A stretch of 64,000 nucleotides of DNA from Desulfovibrio sp. MES5. GTDB lineage: Bacteria; Desulfobacterota; Desulfovibrionia; Desulfovibrionales; Desulfovibrionaceae. The translations under genes and the position numbers were made by a program. Shown here piece by piece: positions 57,560 to 64,000 of this stretch. The stretch covers positions 1 through 64,000 of the forward strand of contig NZ_MJUZ01000051.1 in NCBI RefSeq assembly GCF_002237645.1, given 5' to 3'. Numbering within the stretch: position 1 is the first letter of the stretch; each line of letters opens with the position of its first letter. The notes beneath the pieces were generated by a model. That model had not been told where the DNA came from and searched no databases. It saw only the letters and a program-made list of their open reading frames with translations.

Positions 57560-57610
57560 TAAAATAAGGTTCGTCTTTATTTTATTTTCATTGCACATCC
57601 TAAAATAAAG
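57560..57610. promoter_or_regulatory. Three operator-like sites ahead of fic
   Basis: TAAAATAARG occurs three times: 57560-57569 (plus), 57575-57584 (minus) and 57601-57610 (plus), 18-68 nt upstream of the start. The first two form an inverted repeat. They are the obvious binding sites for the winged helix of the Fic protein itself. Confidence 0.55.
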
Positions 57611-58305
57611 AATCGGGAAGGAAAGATCAAGCGGATTTCCTGAACGGCCACTTCGATTTCCTCAGACGAGCGTTCGACGCTGCAACACATCTGCTAAGCG
57701 GAAAAAAATTACAACCACGGCTCCGATTTTTCGATTGCCGGAAATCTCCTGCCATCAAAGGGTTTCTGGCCGTTGGCCGGAATGGGCATTCTCCGGGGGT
57801 GGGAAGTACAGTTTCAACCCCATTTCCTTTTCGGGGTCACTTTCGGACCTGCGTTTTCTCTGTCCCACCGAAAAATCCTCGAACTCGTCTTGAACCACTC
57901 TTGAAGCTCAACCCATTGAAAAATCTGGGTTTCGATGCGAGGCGGCTTTGGCGGAAGGTCGGAAACGCGGGAAATCCGGGTGAATAATTTTTGCGGATTT
58001 GAGGTGAGTCCGATTTGCGTTAGCTCTCAGACCGGCAAAATCGGAGGGAACGCCGACCTACCGCAAAACAGCCTCAGAGCCCGCGTTCCTCGTAACTCCT
58101 TGATAATAAACTCCGAAGTCATCTCGCACAACCATTTCCCGACAATCCGACCAGAGAAACGATTTTCTCCCCTGATTTCCCTGCACCGGACGAGGGTGGC
58201 GGGTTGCAGTAAAAACGGATAACTGGGGCTTTTCATCAACAACTTCGAATCCGGTTTTCGGACGCCGGTTCAGTTCCCAAAACGGGAATCGAATTGATCC
58301 TGACA
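57611..58305. other. Intergenic region with decayed repeats
   Basis: About 700 bp without a supported gene. The right part (58135-58305) is the second copy of the direct repeat at 56245-56370; a weaker third likeness is seen near 57640-57690 (GATTTCCTCAGACGAG). The region may be a recombination scar between Fic and the heat-resistance genes. Confidence 0.4.
58135..58305. repeat. Diverged direct repeat, right copy
   Basis: Partner of 56245-56370, ending next to the DUF2188 gene. Alignment by eye gives several blocks of 8-12 identical bases in the same order. Confidence 0.45.
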
Positions 58306-58539
58306 TCATCCCTTCGGCGGATACGGATCGTTCCCGTGGCTGTCCTTGTTCTGGATCTTCCCGTCCTTGCCGTGGATGTAGAACTCGGTGCCTTGGTTCT
58401 GGCTGATCTTGCGCTTGGCATCGACGGCATCCTGCTTCTTGTCGAAGTGGCCGCTGCTGCGGGTCGCGCCGTCTTTCTTGACGTCCCAGCCGCCGTCGGC
58501 GTTGGGTACGACATGATGTGATCCTGGTTTCTTTGGCAT
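58306..58539 (-). CDS. DUF2188 protein
   Basis: A 77-residue protein starting MPKKPGSHHVVPNADGGWDV, with the pattern GWDVKKDGATRSSGHFDKKQDAV of DUF2188 (small, often stress- or phage-linked; function unknown). AGGAGGC lies ahead. It is last of three small minus-strand genes that diverge from the heat-resistance operon. Confidence 0.85.
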   Translation of the reverse strand: MPKKPGSHHVVPNADGGWDVKKDGATRSSGHFDKKQDAVDAKRKISQNQGTEFYIHGKDGKIQNKDSHGNDPYPPKG

Positions 58540-58594
58540 GGTCGCCTCCTATTTCATGGTTTCTGTTGATATGAGTTGCACCAACCGTTCTCCG

Positions 58595-59029
58595 CTACGA
58601 TTGCATCAGCATCCGCTCCTCAGCATGGTCAACGCGCCACTCCTTGCTTCGGTCATCGGTCAGGATCACGGTGAAAACGGACCTACCAATCGAAGCAGAA
58701 CGGCCGTCTTCAGAATAGTCATCAATCCCGAAGTGGGCAGAGAGAGACGCCGTAACCACAGCGCCAGGTGGTGCCAGTTGCCCGGCGTTTCGGAGGAGTG
58801 TTCTCTGACACATACTGGCAAGAGTCCGGTTCCTCTCAATGTCGAATTCCGATGGTTCGATTCGCAGTTCCAGGAGGTCAATTGCCACCGTCAGCAACTG
58901 GTGCTGATACGCCAGCCAGGCATAATGCTGGGCCGAACAGGCAAACATATGAGCGATGCCGCTGGCGAAGCTCTTGATATGCTTGCGGCCCAATTTTTTC
59001 TGCTCGAATGGTGCATCTGCCGTTACCAT
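58595..59029 (-). CDS. Unknown 144-residue protein
   Basis: Not recognised. Mixed composition, a QHYAWLAYQHQLLTVAIDLLEL helical part near residue 38 and an acidic C-terminal half. GAGGA ahead of the start. It lies between the 71-residue ORF and the DUF2188 gene and is probably cotranscribed with them. Confidence 0.55.
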   Translation of the reverse strand: MVTADAPFEQKKLGRKHIKSFASGIAHMFACSAQHYAWLAYQHQLLTVAIDLLELRIEPSEFDIERNRTLASMCQRTLLRNAGQLAPPGAVVTASLSAHFGIDDYSEDGRSASIGRSVFTVILTDDRSKEWRVDHAEERMLMQS

Positions 59030-59065
59030 TGATCAATCCTCGCGCTTTGACTCAACCAGACAGGT

Positions 59066-59281
59066 TCACTCCGGCTGCCAGGCGCAATCTGCCCAGTGCG
59101 CTTCGTAGCGTTTCACAAAGTCTTTCATCTCCCGGATGTTGGCGGCAGGTTCGCGGCAAGCCCGGGCGCAGGTGGAAACAACATCCCGGTAGAACCGAAC
59201 GGCCACGCCCGATGACGATGCAATAACAAAAGTCCCGATCAACCCGCTGCCGTCGTCACCGGATCGGGCCATCCCGGCCAT
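59066..59281 (-). CDS. Possible 71-residue protein
   Basis: Weakly supported small ORF 36 nt ahead of the 144-residue gene on the same strand (MAGMARSGDDGSGLIGTFVI start, then CARACREPAAN and FVKRYEAHW). The ribosome site is poor (AAGG directly ahead). Kept because the spacing looks like an operon. Confidence 0.35.
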   Translation of the reverse strand: MAGMARSGDDGSGLIGTFVIASSSGVAVRFYRDVVSTCARACREPAANIREMKDFVKRYEAHWADCAWQPE

Positions 59282-59337
59282 CGCCCTTGAAGATTGGAGT
59301 CACATCCATCGGCCAGCAGGTCGCTGGATGTTGATTC

Positions 59338-59365
59338 TTGACTTTCGGCATGTTAGGCGTAATAT
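59338..59365 (+). promoter_or_regulatory. Promoter of heat-resistance operon
   Basis: TTGACT (59338-59343), 16-nt spacer, TAATAT (59360-59365). It looks like a sigma70 site; no sigma32-type pattern was seen. Confidence 0.5.
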
Positions 59366-59430
59366 TTTGTAAAGTCTTGCAAGAACTTCCTCGAGCGAGG
59401 CCGCGTGACGTCGGAACTTGTGGGGGTGGT

Positions 59431-59712
59431 ATGACAGCGCGCCAGCAGGCGATCTTCACACTCGACGAGTTGGCTGCCTACTTGAAAGTCGGCAAGCGGA
59501 CGCTTTACCGGCTCGCCTCGCACGGGGAGATTCCGGCCTTCAAGGTCGGCGGGACGTGGCGGTTTCGTCAAAGTGAAATCGATCGATGGATCAATGATCA
59601 GATCCAAGCAGGCAGAAAGAAGGAGGTGATACGCACAGATGAGCAGCCAAAGTCAGCGGAACACTCCGTGTCGTCTGGGCGCGCTGTCCGTCGCCGCAGG
59701 CAAACGGAGTGA
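59431..59712 (+). CDS. Excisionase-like MerR/HTH_17 regulator
   Basis: A 93-residue DNA-binding protein from the ATG at 59431. FTLDELAAYLKVGKRTLYRL is the winged helix of the excisionase/HTH_17 family, and KVGGTWRFRQSEIDRWI completes it. The tail is Lys/Arg-rich. In heat-resistance islands a gene of this kind stands first; it probably controls the operon or came from an excision module. Its end overlaps the preceding in-frame region of the next ORF, 36 nt before hsp20. Confidence 0.8.
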   Translation: MTARQQAIFTLDELAAYLKVGKRTLYRLASHGEIPAFKVGGTWRFRQSEIDRWINDQIQAGRKKEVIRTDEQPKSAEHSVSSGRAVRRRRQTE

Positions 59713-59747
59713 GCGAGAGTCTTCAATTTTTCTTCTGGAGGTGTGAC

Positions 59748-60317
59748 ATGGACATTGATTTCAAGAAATTGGCTCCCTGGAACTGGTTCAAGAAGGAGCA
59801 GGAAGAACAACAGAGCACTGCCTCGCTGCCGGTGCAGCGCAATGACCTGCCGGTGGCGGGTGGGCCCGTCAGTCCCATCCTGCAATTGCATCGCGAGATC
59901 GACCGCCTCTTTGACGATGCATTTCGAGGCTTCGGCTTTCCGGCGCTGGCCATGCCGCGATGGCCGTCGGACTGGCCGGGCCTGCTGAAGCCGGCACTTG
60001 ACATCCAGGAAACCGACAAGCTGTATAAGATTTCTTTGGAGGTTCCCGGCGTCGAGGAAAAGGACATCCAGATCACGCTCGACAACGACGTGCTGCTGGT
60101 GCGCGGTGAAAAGCGTCAGGAGCAGGAAACGAAAGACGGCGGTTTCCACCGGGTGGAGCGCTCCTACGGCAGCTTTCAGCGCGCTCTGAACCTGCCGGCC
60201 GATGCCAACCAGGACACGATCAAGGCCGCTTTCAAGAACGGCGTGCTCACGATCACGATGGAAAAGCGCGAGGCCAGCGCGCCCAAGCAGGGCCGCTCGA
60301 TCCCGATCAACGGCTGA
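59748..60317 (+). CDS. Small heat-shock protein sHsp20
   Basis: ATP-independent holdase that binds unfolding proteins. The 189-residue product from the ATG at 59748 (GGAGGTG ahead) has a 90-residue N-terminal arm (ILQLHREIDRLFDDAFRGFG), the alpha-crystallin domain at about 90-175 (ALDIQETDKLYKISLEVPGV, then the AAFKNGVLTITM strand) and a short tail with the SIPIN variant of the I-x-I motif. It belongs to the island-type Hsp20 that partners ClpK/ClpG. Confidence 0.92.
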   Translation: MDIDFKKLAPWNWFKKEQEEQQSTASLPVQRNDLPVAGGPVSPILQLHREIDRLFDDAFRGFGFPALAMPRWPSDWPGLLKPALDIQETDKLYKISLEVPGVEEKDIQITLDNDVLLVRGEKRQEQETKDGGFHRVERSYGSFQRALNLPADANQDTIKAAFKNGVLTITMEKREASAPKQGRSIPING

Positions 60318-60352
60318 CGCTGGTCGGCTCGCTTTTCTCAAAACCACAAAAG

Positions 60353-60383
60353 GATGAGACGCCGTGATCGGCGGCGTCTCATC
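60353..60383 (+). terminator. Perfect hairpin between hsp20 and clpK
   Basis: Twelve-bp stem GATGAGACGCCG/CGGCGTCTCATC with loop TGATCGG, 36 nt behind hsp20 and 27 nt ahead of clpK. It has no T-run, so it could stabilise the hsp20 message or reduce read-through into clpK. Confidence 0.6.
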
Positions 60384-60409
60384 AAATCAATCTTTACAGG
60401 AGCATCAGC

Positions 60410-63259
60410 ATGGCCAGAAAACAATGCCAGGTCTGCGGCCAGCCCGCCACGGTGCGGGTGGAAGCCAATCTCAATGGTCGCCACAGCACCATGCTGTTGT
60501 GTGACGATCACTATCGCCAACTGGTGCGCCAGCAAAAGCGCACCGTCTCACCGCTGGAAGCCTTGTTCGGCTCGCGCAGCGGGCTGTTCGAAGACTTCCT
60601 TGGCAGCGACTTCTTCCGCATCGGTGACGACGCACCGTCCATGGCGGCCGATACCGACGAGGTCGTCGATGCCTCGTTCGGCGAACCCGCCCCGGCCGGT
60701 ACGGGCACCGCGCGCCGTCGCGGCAGTGGGCTCGCCAGCCGTATCAGCGAACAGTCCGAGGCCCTGTTGCAGGAAGCCGCCCGACACGCTGCAGAGTTCG
60801 GGCGCGCCGAAGTCGATACCGAACACCTGCTGCTGGCGCTATCCGACAGCGACGTGGTCAAGACCATCCTGGGGCAGTTCAAGATCAAGGTCGATGACCT
60901 CAAGCGACAGATCGAATCCGAAGCCAAGCGCGGCGACAAGCCGTTCGAGGGCGAGATCGGCGTGTCGCCCCGGGTCAAGGACGCGCTCAGCCGTGCTTTC
61001 GTGGCCTCCAACGAACTCGGCCACTCTTATGTCGGGCCGGAGCATTTCCTGATCGGGCTCGCCGAGGAAGGCGAAGGTTTGGCGGCCAACCTGCTGCGCC
61101 GTTACGGCCTCACGCCGCAAGCGCTGCGCCAGCAGGTAAGCAAGGTGGTCGGCAAAGGGGCCGAGGATGGCCGCGCCGAGACGCCGACCAACACGCCCGA
61201 GCTGGATAAATACTCGCGCGACCTCACCAAGATGGCGCGCGAGGGCAAACTCGATCCAGTCATCGGCCGTGCGCAGGAGATCGAGACCACCATCGAGGTG
61301 CTGGCCCGGCGCAAGAAAAACAACCCGGTGTTGATCGGTGAGCCCGGCGTCGGCAAGACCGCCATTGTCGAAGGACTGGCGCAGCGGATGGTCGCCGGCG
61401 AAGTGCCCGAGACGCTGCGCGACAAGCGTCTGGTCGAACTCAACATCAACGCCATGGTGGCAGGCGCCAAGTACCGCGGCGAGTTCGAGGAGCGCGTGCA
61501 GAAGGTGCTCAAGGAAGTGACCGAGCACCAGGGCGAGCTGATTCTCTTCATCGACGAGGTGCACGCCATCGTCGGTGCAGGCCAGGGTGGCGGCGAAGGC
61601 GGGCTGGACGTGGCCAACGTGTTTAAGCCGATGATGGCGCGCGGCGAACTGAACCTGATCGGCGCCACCACGCTCAACGAGTATCAGAAGTACATCGAAA
61701 AGGATGCCGCGCTGGAGCGCCGCTTCCAGCCGGTGATGGTGCCCGAGCCGACGGTAGCGCAGACCATGATGATCCTGCGCGGCCTGCGCGACACCTTCGA
61801 GGCGCACCACAAGGTCAGCATCACCGAGGATGCGATCATCGCCGCCGCCGAGTTGTCGGACCGCTACATCACCGCGCGCTTTTTGCCTGACAAGGCCATC
61901 GACCTGCTCGACCAGGCGGCCGCACGCGTGAAGCTGTCGGCCACGGCCCGCCCGGTGGCGGTGCAAGAGCTGGAGTCCGAACTGCACCAGCTGCGGCGTG
62001 AGCAGGACTATGTGGCCTCGCGCAAGCAGTACGACAAGGCCGCCGAGCTGGGCAAGCGCATCGAGGCCAAGGAGACTGAACTCAAGAAGCTCGTCGAGGA
62101 ATGGGAACGCGAGCGCGCCTCGGGCAGCGCCGAAGTCAAGGCCGAGCATGTCGCGCAGATCGTCTCGCGCCTGACCGGCATTCCGGTCAACGAGCTGACG
62201 GTGGAAGAACGCGAGAAGCTGCTGCATCTGGAGCAGCGGCTGCACGAGCGCCTGGTGGGCCAGGACGAAGCGGTGCGCGCGGTGGCCGATGCCGTGCGGT
62301 TGTCGCGGGCGGGGCTGCGCGAGGGCAGCAAGCCGGTTGCTACTTTCCTGTTCCTCGGACCGACCGGCGTGGGCAAGACCGAACTCGCCAAGGCGCTGGC
62401 CGAGTCGATCTATGGCGATGAAGGTGCGCTGCTGCGCATCGACATGTCCGAGTACGGTGAACGCCATACCGTGGCACGCCTGGTGGGCGCGCCTCCGGGC
62501 TATGTGGGCTATGACGAGGGGGGGCAGCTCACCGAGAAAGTGCGGCGCAAACCCTACAGCGTGTTGCTGCTGGACGAGATCGAGAAGGCTCACCCCGACG
62601 TCTACAACATCCTGCTGCAGGTGTTCGACGACGGGCGGCTCACCGACGGCAAGGGCCGGGTGGTGAATTTCACCAATACCATCATCATCGCCACCTCGAA
62701 CTTGGGCTCGGACATCATCCAGCGTCGGCTGAAGGCCCGTGGCGCCGCCGGCGAGGAATACGAGAAGACCAAGTCCGAGGTGATGGACGTGCTGCGCGGA
62801 CACTTCCGCCCCGAGTTCCTCAACCGCATCGACGAGATCATCGTCTTCCATGCGCTGGGCAAGGAGGAGATCCGCCATATCGTCGGCCTGCAGCTCGATC
62901 GTGTGGCCCGCAACGCCGCCAGCCAGGGCGTGACGCTGACCTTCGATCAGACCTTGATCGATCACTTCGCGGAGGAAGGCTACAAGCCCGAGTTCGGCGC
63001 GCGTGAGCTCAAGCGGCTGATCCGCAGCGAGCTGGAGACGGCACTGGCGCGCGAGATGCTGGGTGGCGGTATCGGCAAGGCCGATCACGCCAGCGCCCGC
63101 TGGGACGACAAGGCCGAACGGGTGGTCTTCGAGCGCCAGGAGCCACCCGCGAAGCCGGCCGAGCCTGAGAAGCCCGATGCCGCGAACGCGGCCGAGACGC
63201 CGCCTAGCGACGCGAGCAAGCCTGCGCGCAAGAAGAAGTCAGCGGGCGGCGAATCTTGA
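60410..63259 (+). CDS. clpK: ClpK/ClpG-type AAA+ disaggregase
   Basis: A 949-residue Hsp100 ATPase that rescues aggregated proteins and gives extra heat tolerance. Domains: N-terminal zinc-like motif (C6, C9, C31, H34), a Clp-N repeat domain at about 110-245, first AAA with GEPGVGKT at 310-317 and Walker B LILFIDEVHA, a short coiled coil at 515-575 (shorter than in ClpB), and second AAA with GPTGVGKT at 650-657. The tail is Lys/Ala/Pro-rich. The zinc-like N-terminus and the short middle domain are what separate ClpK/ClpG from ClpB and ClpC. GC-rich codon use unlike the host core. Confidence 0.93.
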   Translation: MARKQCQVCGQPATVRVEANLNGRHSTMLLCDDHYRQLVRQQKRTVSPLEALFGSRSGLFEDFLGSDFFRIGDDAPSMAADTDEVVDASFGEPAPAGTGTARRRGSGLASRISEQSEALLQEAARHAAEFGRAEVDTEHLLLALSDSDVVKTILGQFKIKVDDLKRQIESEAKRGDKPFEGEIGVSPRVKDALSRAFVASNELGHSYVGPEHFLIGLAEEGEGLAANLLRRYGLTPQALRQQVSKVVGKGAEDGRAETPTNTPELDKYSRDLTKMAREGKLDPVIGRAQEIETTIEVLARRKKNNPVLIGEPGVGKTAIVEGLAQRMVAGEVPETLRDKRLVELNINAMVAGAKYRGEFEERVQKVLKEVTEHQGELILFIDEVHAIVGAGQGGGEGGLDVANVFKPMMARGELNLIGATTLNEYQKYIEKDAALERRFQPVMVPEPTVAQTMMILRGLRDTFEAHHKVSITEDAIIAAAELSDRYITARFLPDKAIDLLDQAAARVKLSATARPVAVQELESELHQLRREQDYVASRKQYDKAAELGKRIEAKETELKKLVEEWERERASGSAEVKAEHVAQIVSRLTGIPVNELTVEEREKLLHLEQRLHERLVGQDEAVRAVADAVRLSRAGLREGSKPVATFLFLGPTGVGKTELAKALAESIYGDEGALLRIDMSEYGERHTVARLVGAPPGYVGYDEGGQLTEKVRRKPYSVLLLDEIEKAHPDVYNILLQVFDDGRLTDGKGRVVNFTNTIIIATSNLGSDIIQRRLKARGAAGEEYEKTKSEVMDVLRGHFRPEFLNRIDEIIVFHALGKEEIRHIVGLQLDRVARNAASQGVTLTFDQTLIDHFAEEGYKPEFGARELKRLIRSELETALAREMLGGGIGKADHASARWDDKAERVVFERQEPPAKPAEPEKPDAANAAETPPSDASKPARKKKSAGGES

Positions 63260-63276
63260 GTCATGAGGAGGCTGTC

Positions 63277-64000
63277 GTGTCCGACCCCAACGGGCTGACA
63301 TGGGCAGCCACCCTCGTGTCGCTGGCGGTCGCTATCCCCATAGCGGGGCACGCGGTCATCTACAAGCGTGACCCTCGATCGGCCACGCTGTGGGTACTGC
63401 TGATCGCCTTGTTGCCGCTGGGCGGTTCGCTGCTGTATGGGCTGTTCGGCATCAACCGTTACCAGCGGCGGGCGCGGCGGCTCTTCCCGGGGGCAGATCC
63501 TGCTGTTCGGCAGGACCTCTCGCCCACGATGCCCGAGCCCGTATCGCCGCCGCTTGCCGGCCTGGCGTACCTGGTGGGACGCGCCACCGGCCAGTCGCTG
63601 ACCAGCGGCAACCGCATCGAGCCGCTCATCGATGGCGAGCAGGCCTACCCGGCCATGCTCGCCGCCATCGAATCGGCGCGGCACAGCGTCGCGCTGGCTT
63701 CGTACATCTTCGACGGCCAAGGCATCGGGGCGCAGTTCGTCGATGCGCTGCGCCGGGCTCATGAGCGCGGCGTGCAAGTGCGGGTGCTGATCGACGACGT
63801 CTATGCCCGCTGGAGGCCCCGCAGCGCCTACCGCGCCTTGCAACGCGCCGGCGTTCCGGCGGCGACGTTCAACCCGACGTTGATTCCCGCGCGCCTGCAT
63901 GGCGCGCATCTGCGCAATCACCGCAAGCTGCTGGTGATCGATGGCGAGACGGGTTTCACCGGCGGCATGAACATCTTCAGCCCGTATTGGCGGCCCGATG
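63277..64000 (+). CDS. Phospholipase D/cardiolipin synthase (5' part)
   Basis: Frame open to the window edge; 241 codons are seen. GTG start with GAGGAG 6 nt ahead. Two membrane helices at the N-terminus (LVSLAVAIPIAGHAVIY, LLIALLPLGGSLLYGLFG), then the PLD domain: LIDGEQAYPAMLAAIESA, SYIFDGQGIG and the first HKD motif NHRKLLVIDGE. A second HKD motif is expected beyond the edge. Such enzymes make cardiolipin from phosphatidylglycerol. In heat-resistance islands a gene of this type follows clpK. Confidence 0.85.
   Translation, partial: MSDPNGLTWAATLVSLAVAIPIAGHAVIYKRDPRSATLWVLLIALLPLGGSLLYGLFGINRYQRRARRLFPGADPAVRQDLSPTMPEPVSPPLAGLAYLVGRATGQSLTSGNRIEPLIDGEQAYPAMLAAIESARHSVALASYIFDGQGIGAQFVDALRRAHERGVQVRVLIDDVYARWRPRSAYRALQRAGVPAATFNPTLIPARLHGAHLRNHRKLLVIDGETGFTGGMNIFSPYWRPD

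Noticed and set aside
60839..63088. 749-residue minus-strand ORF
   Set aside because: Antisense shadow of clpK.
46766..64000. Integrase and matching right attachment site
   Set aside because: Looked for a copy of the tRNA-Thr 3' end and a tyrosine recombinase; none seen in the window.

Overview
The window looks like a Desulfovibrio-type chromosome (Desulfovibrionaceae, Desulfobacterota). The evidence is gene content and style: a selenocysteine-containing SelD, a UbiA-family prenyltransferase of the kind used for menaquinone, a TPR protein with a degenerate receiver domain, glutamine/histidine-type ABC transporters, and a GC-rich core. I assign the genus by pattern recognition only, not by database comparison.

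Core region, 1-46765. From the left: mnmA; a polar amino-acid ABC transporter with two tandem, partly homogenised binding proteins; a NYN-domain protein; an O-antigen-ligase-like membrane protein; thyX; a stand-alone trpB; a YbjQ-like protein; the proteostasis cluster tRNA-Leu(UAG)-tig-clpP-clpX-lon on the minus strand; selD, whose real start lies upstream of an in-frame UGA; and an SDR oxidoreductase. Between 21.2 and 35.9 kb lies a complete S10-spc-alpha ribosomal cluster on the minus strand (rpsJ to rplQ, with secY, map and rpoA). It has a good promoter and a roughly 530-nt structured leader in front of rpsJ and a second promoter in front of rpmJ. Then follow a receiver-TPR protein, ftsY, a membrane protein with a degenerate Hpt-like domain, murJ, queF, a MoaB/Mog-type protein, a UbiA-family prenyltransferase, a DarP (YjgA) homologue and tRNA-Thr(GGU). 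Several promoters fit TTGACR-N17-TAAARN closely.

Accessory region, 46766-64000. It starts directly behind tRNA-Thr and is a mosaic. First comes a very AT-rich unknown 501-residue protein. Second is a minus-strand cassette: ERF-family annealing protein, Cas4-like Fe-S nuclease, CobS/MoxR-like AAA+ ATPase, DUF3150 protein, a CobT-like protein joining an HEAAH motif to a VWA domain, and a 23-residue small ORF. Third is an IS3-family remnant. Fourth is a class II Fic protein with repeated operator-like sites. Last is the left part of a heat-resistance island (LHR/TLST type): DUF2188 protein, excisionase-like regulator, sHsp20, ClpK/ClpG disaggregase, and a phospholipase-D/cardiolipin-synthase gene cut by the window edge. 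The heat-resistance genes have a base composition like beta/gammaproteobacterial genes and were probably acquired across phyla.

Non-coding structure is rich. I see a GC-rich hairpin repeat placed behind lon, selD and ftsY (with a diverged inverted copy and a fragment), two MITE-like families (one at 43272-43423 that supplies the queF stop codon, one directly in front of trpB), a rod-like structured element behind the TPR gene, and several terminators. No CRISPR array, rRNA or complete insertion sequence was found. The best candidate for an under-described system is the CobS/DUF3150/CobT recombination cassette with its small ORF.
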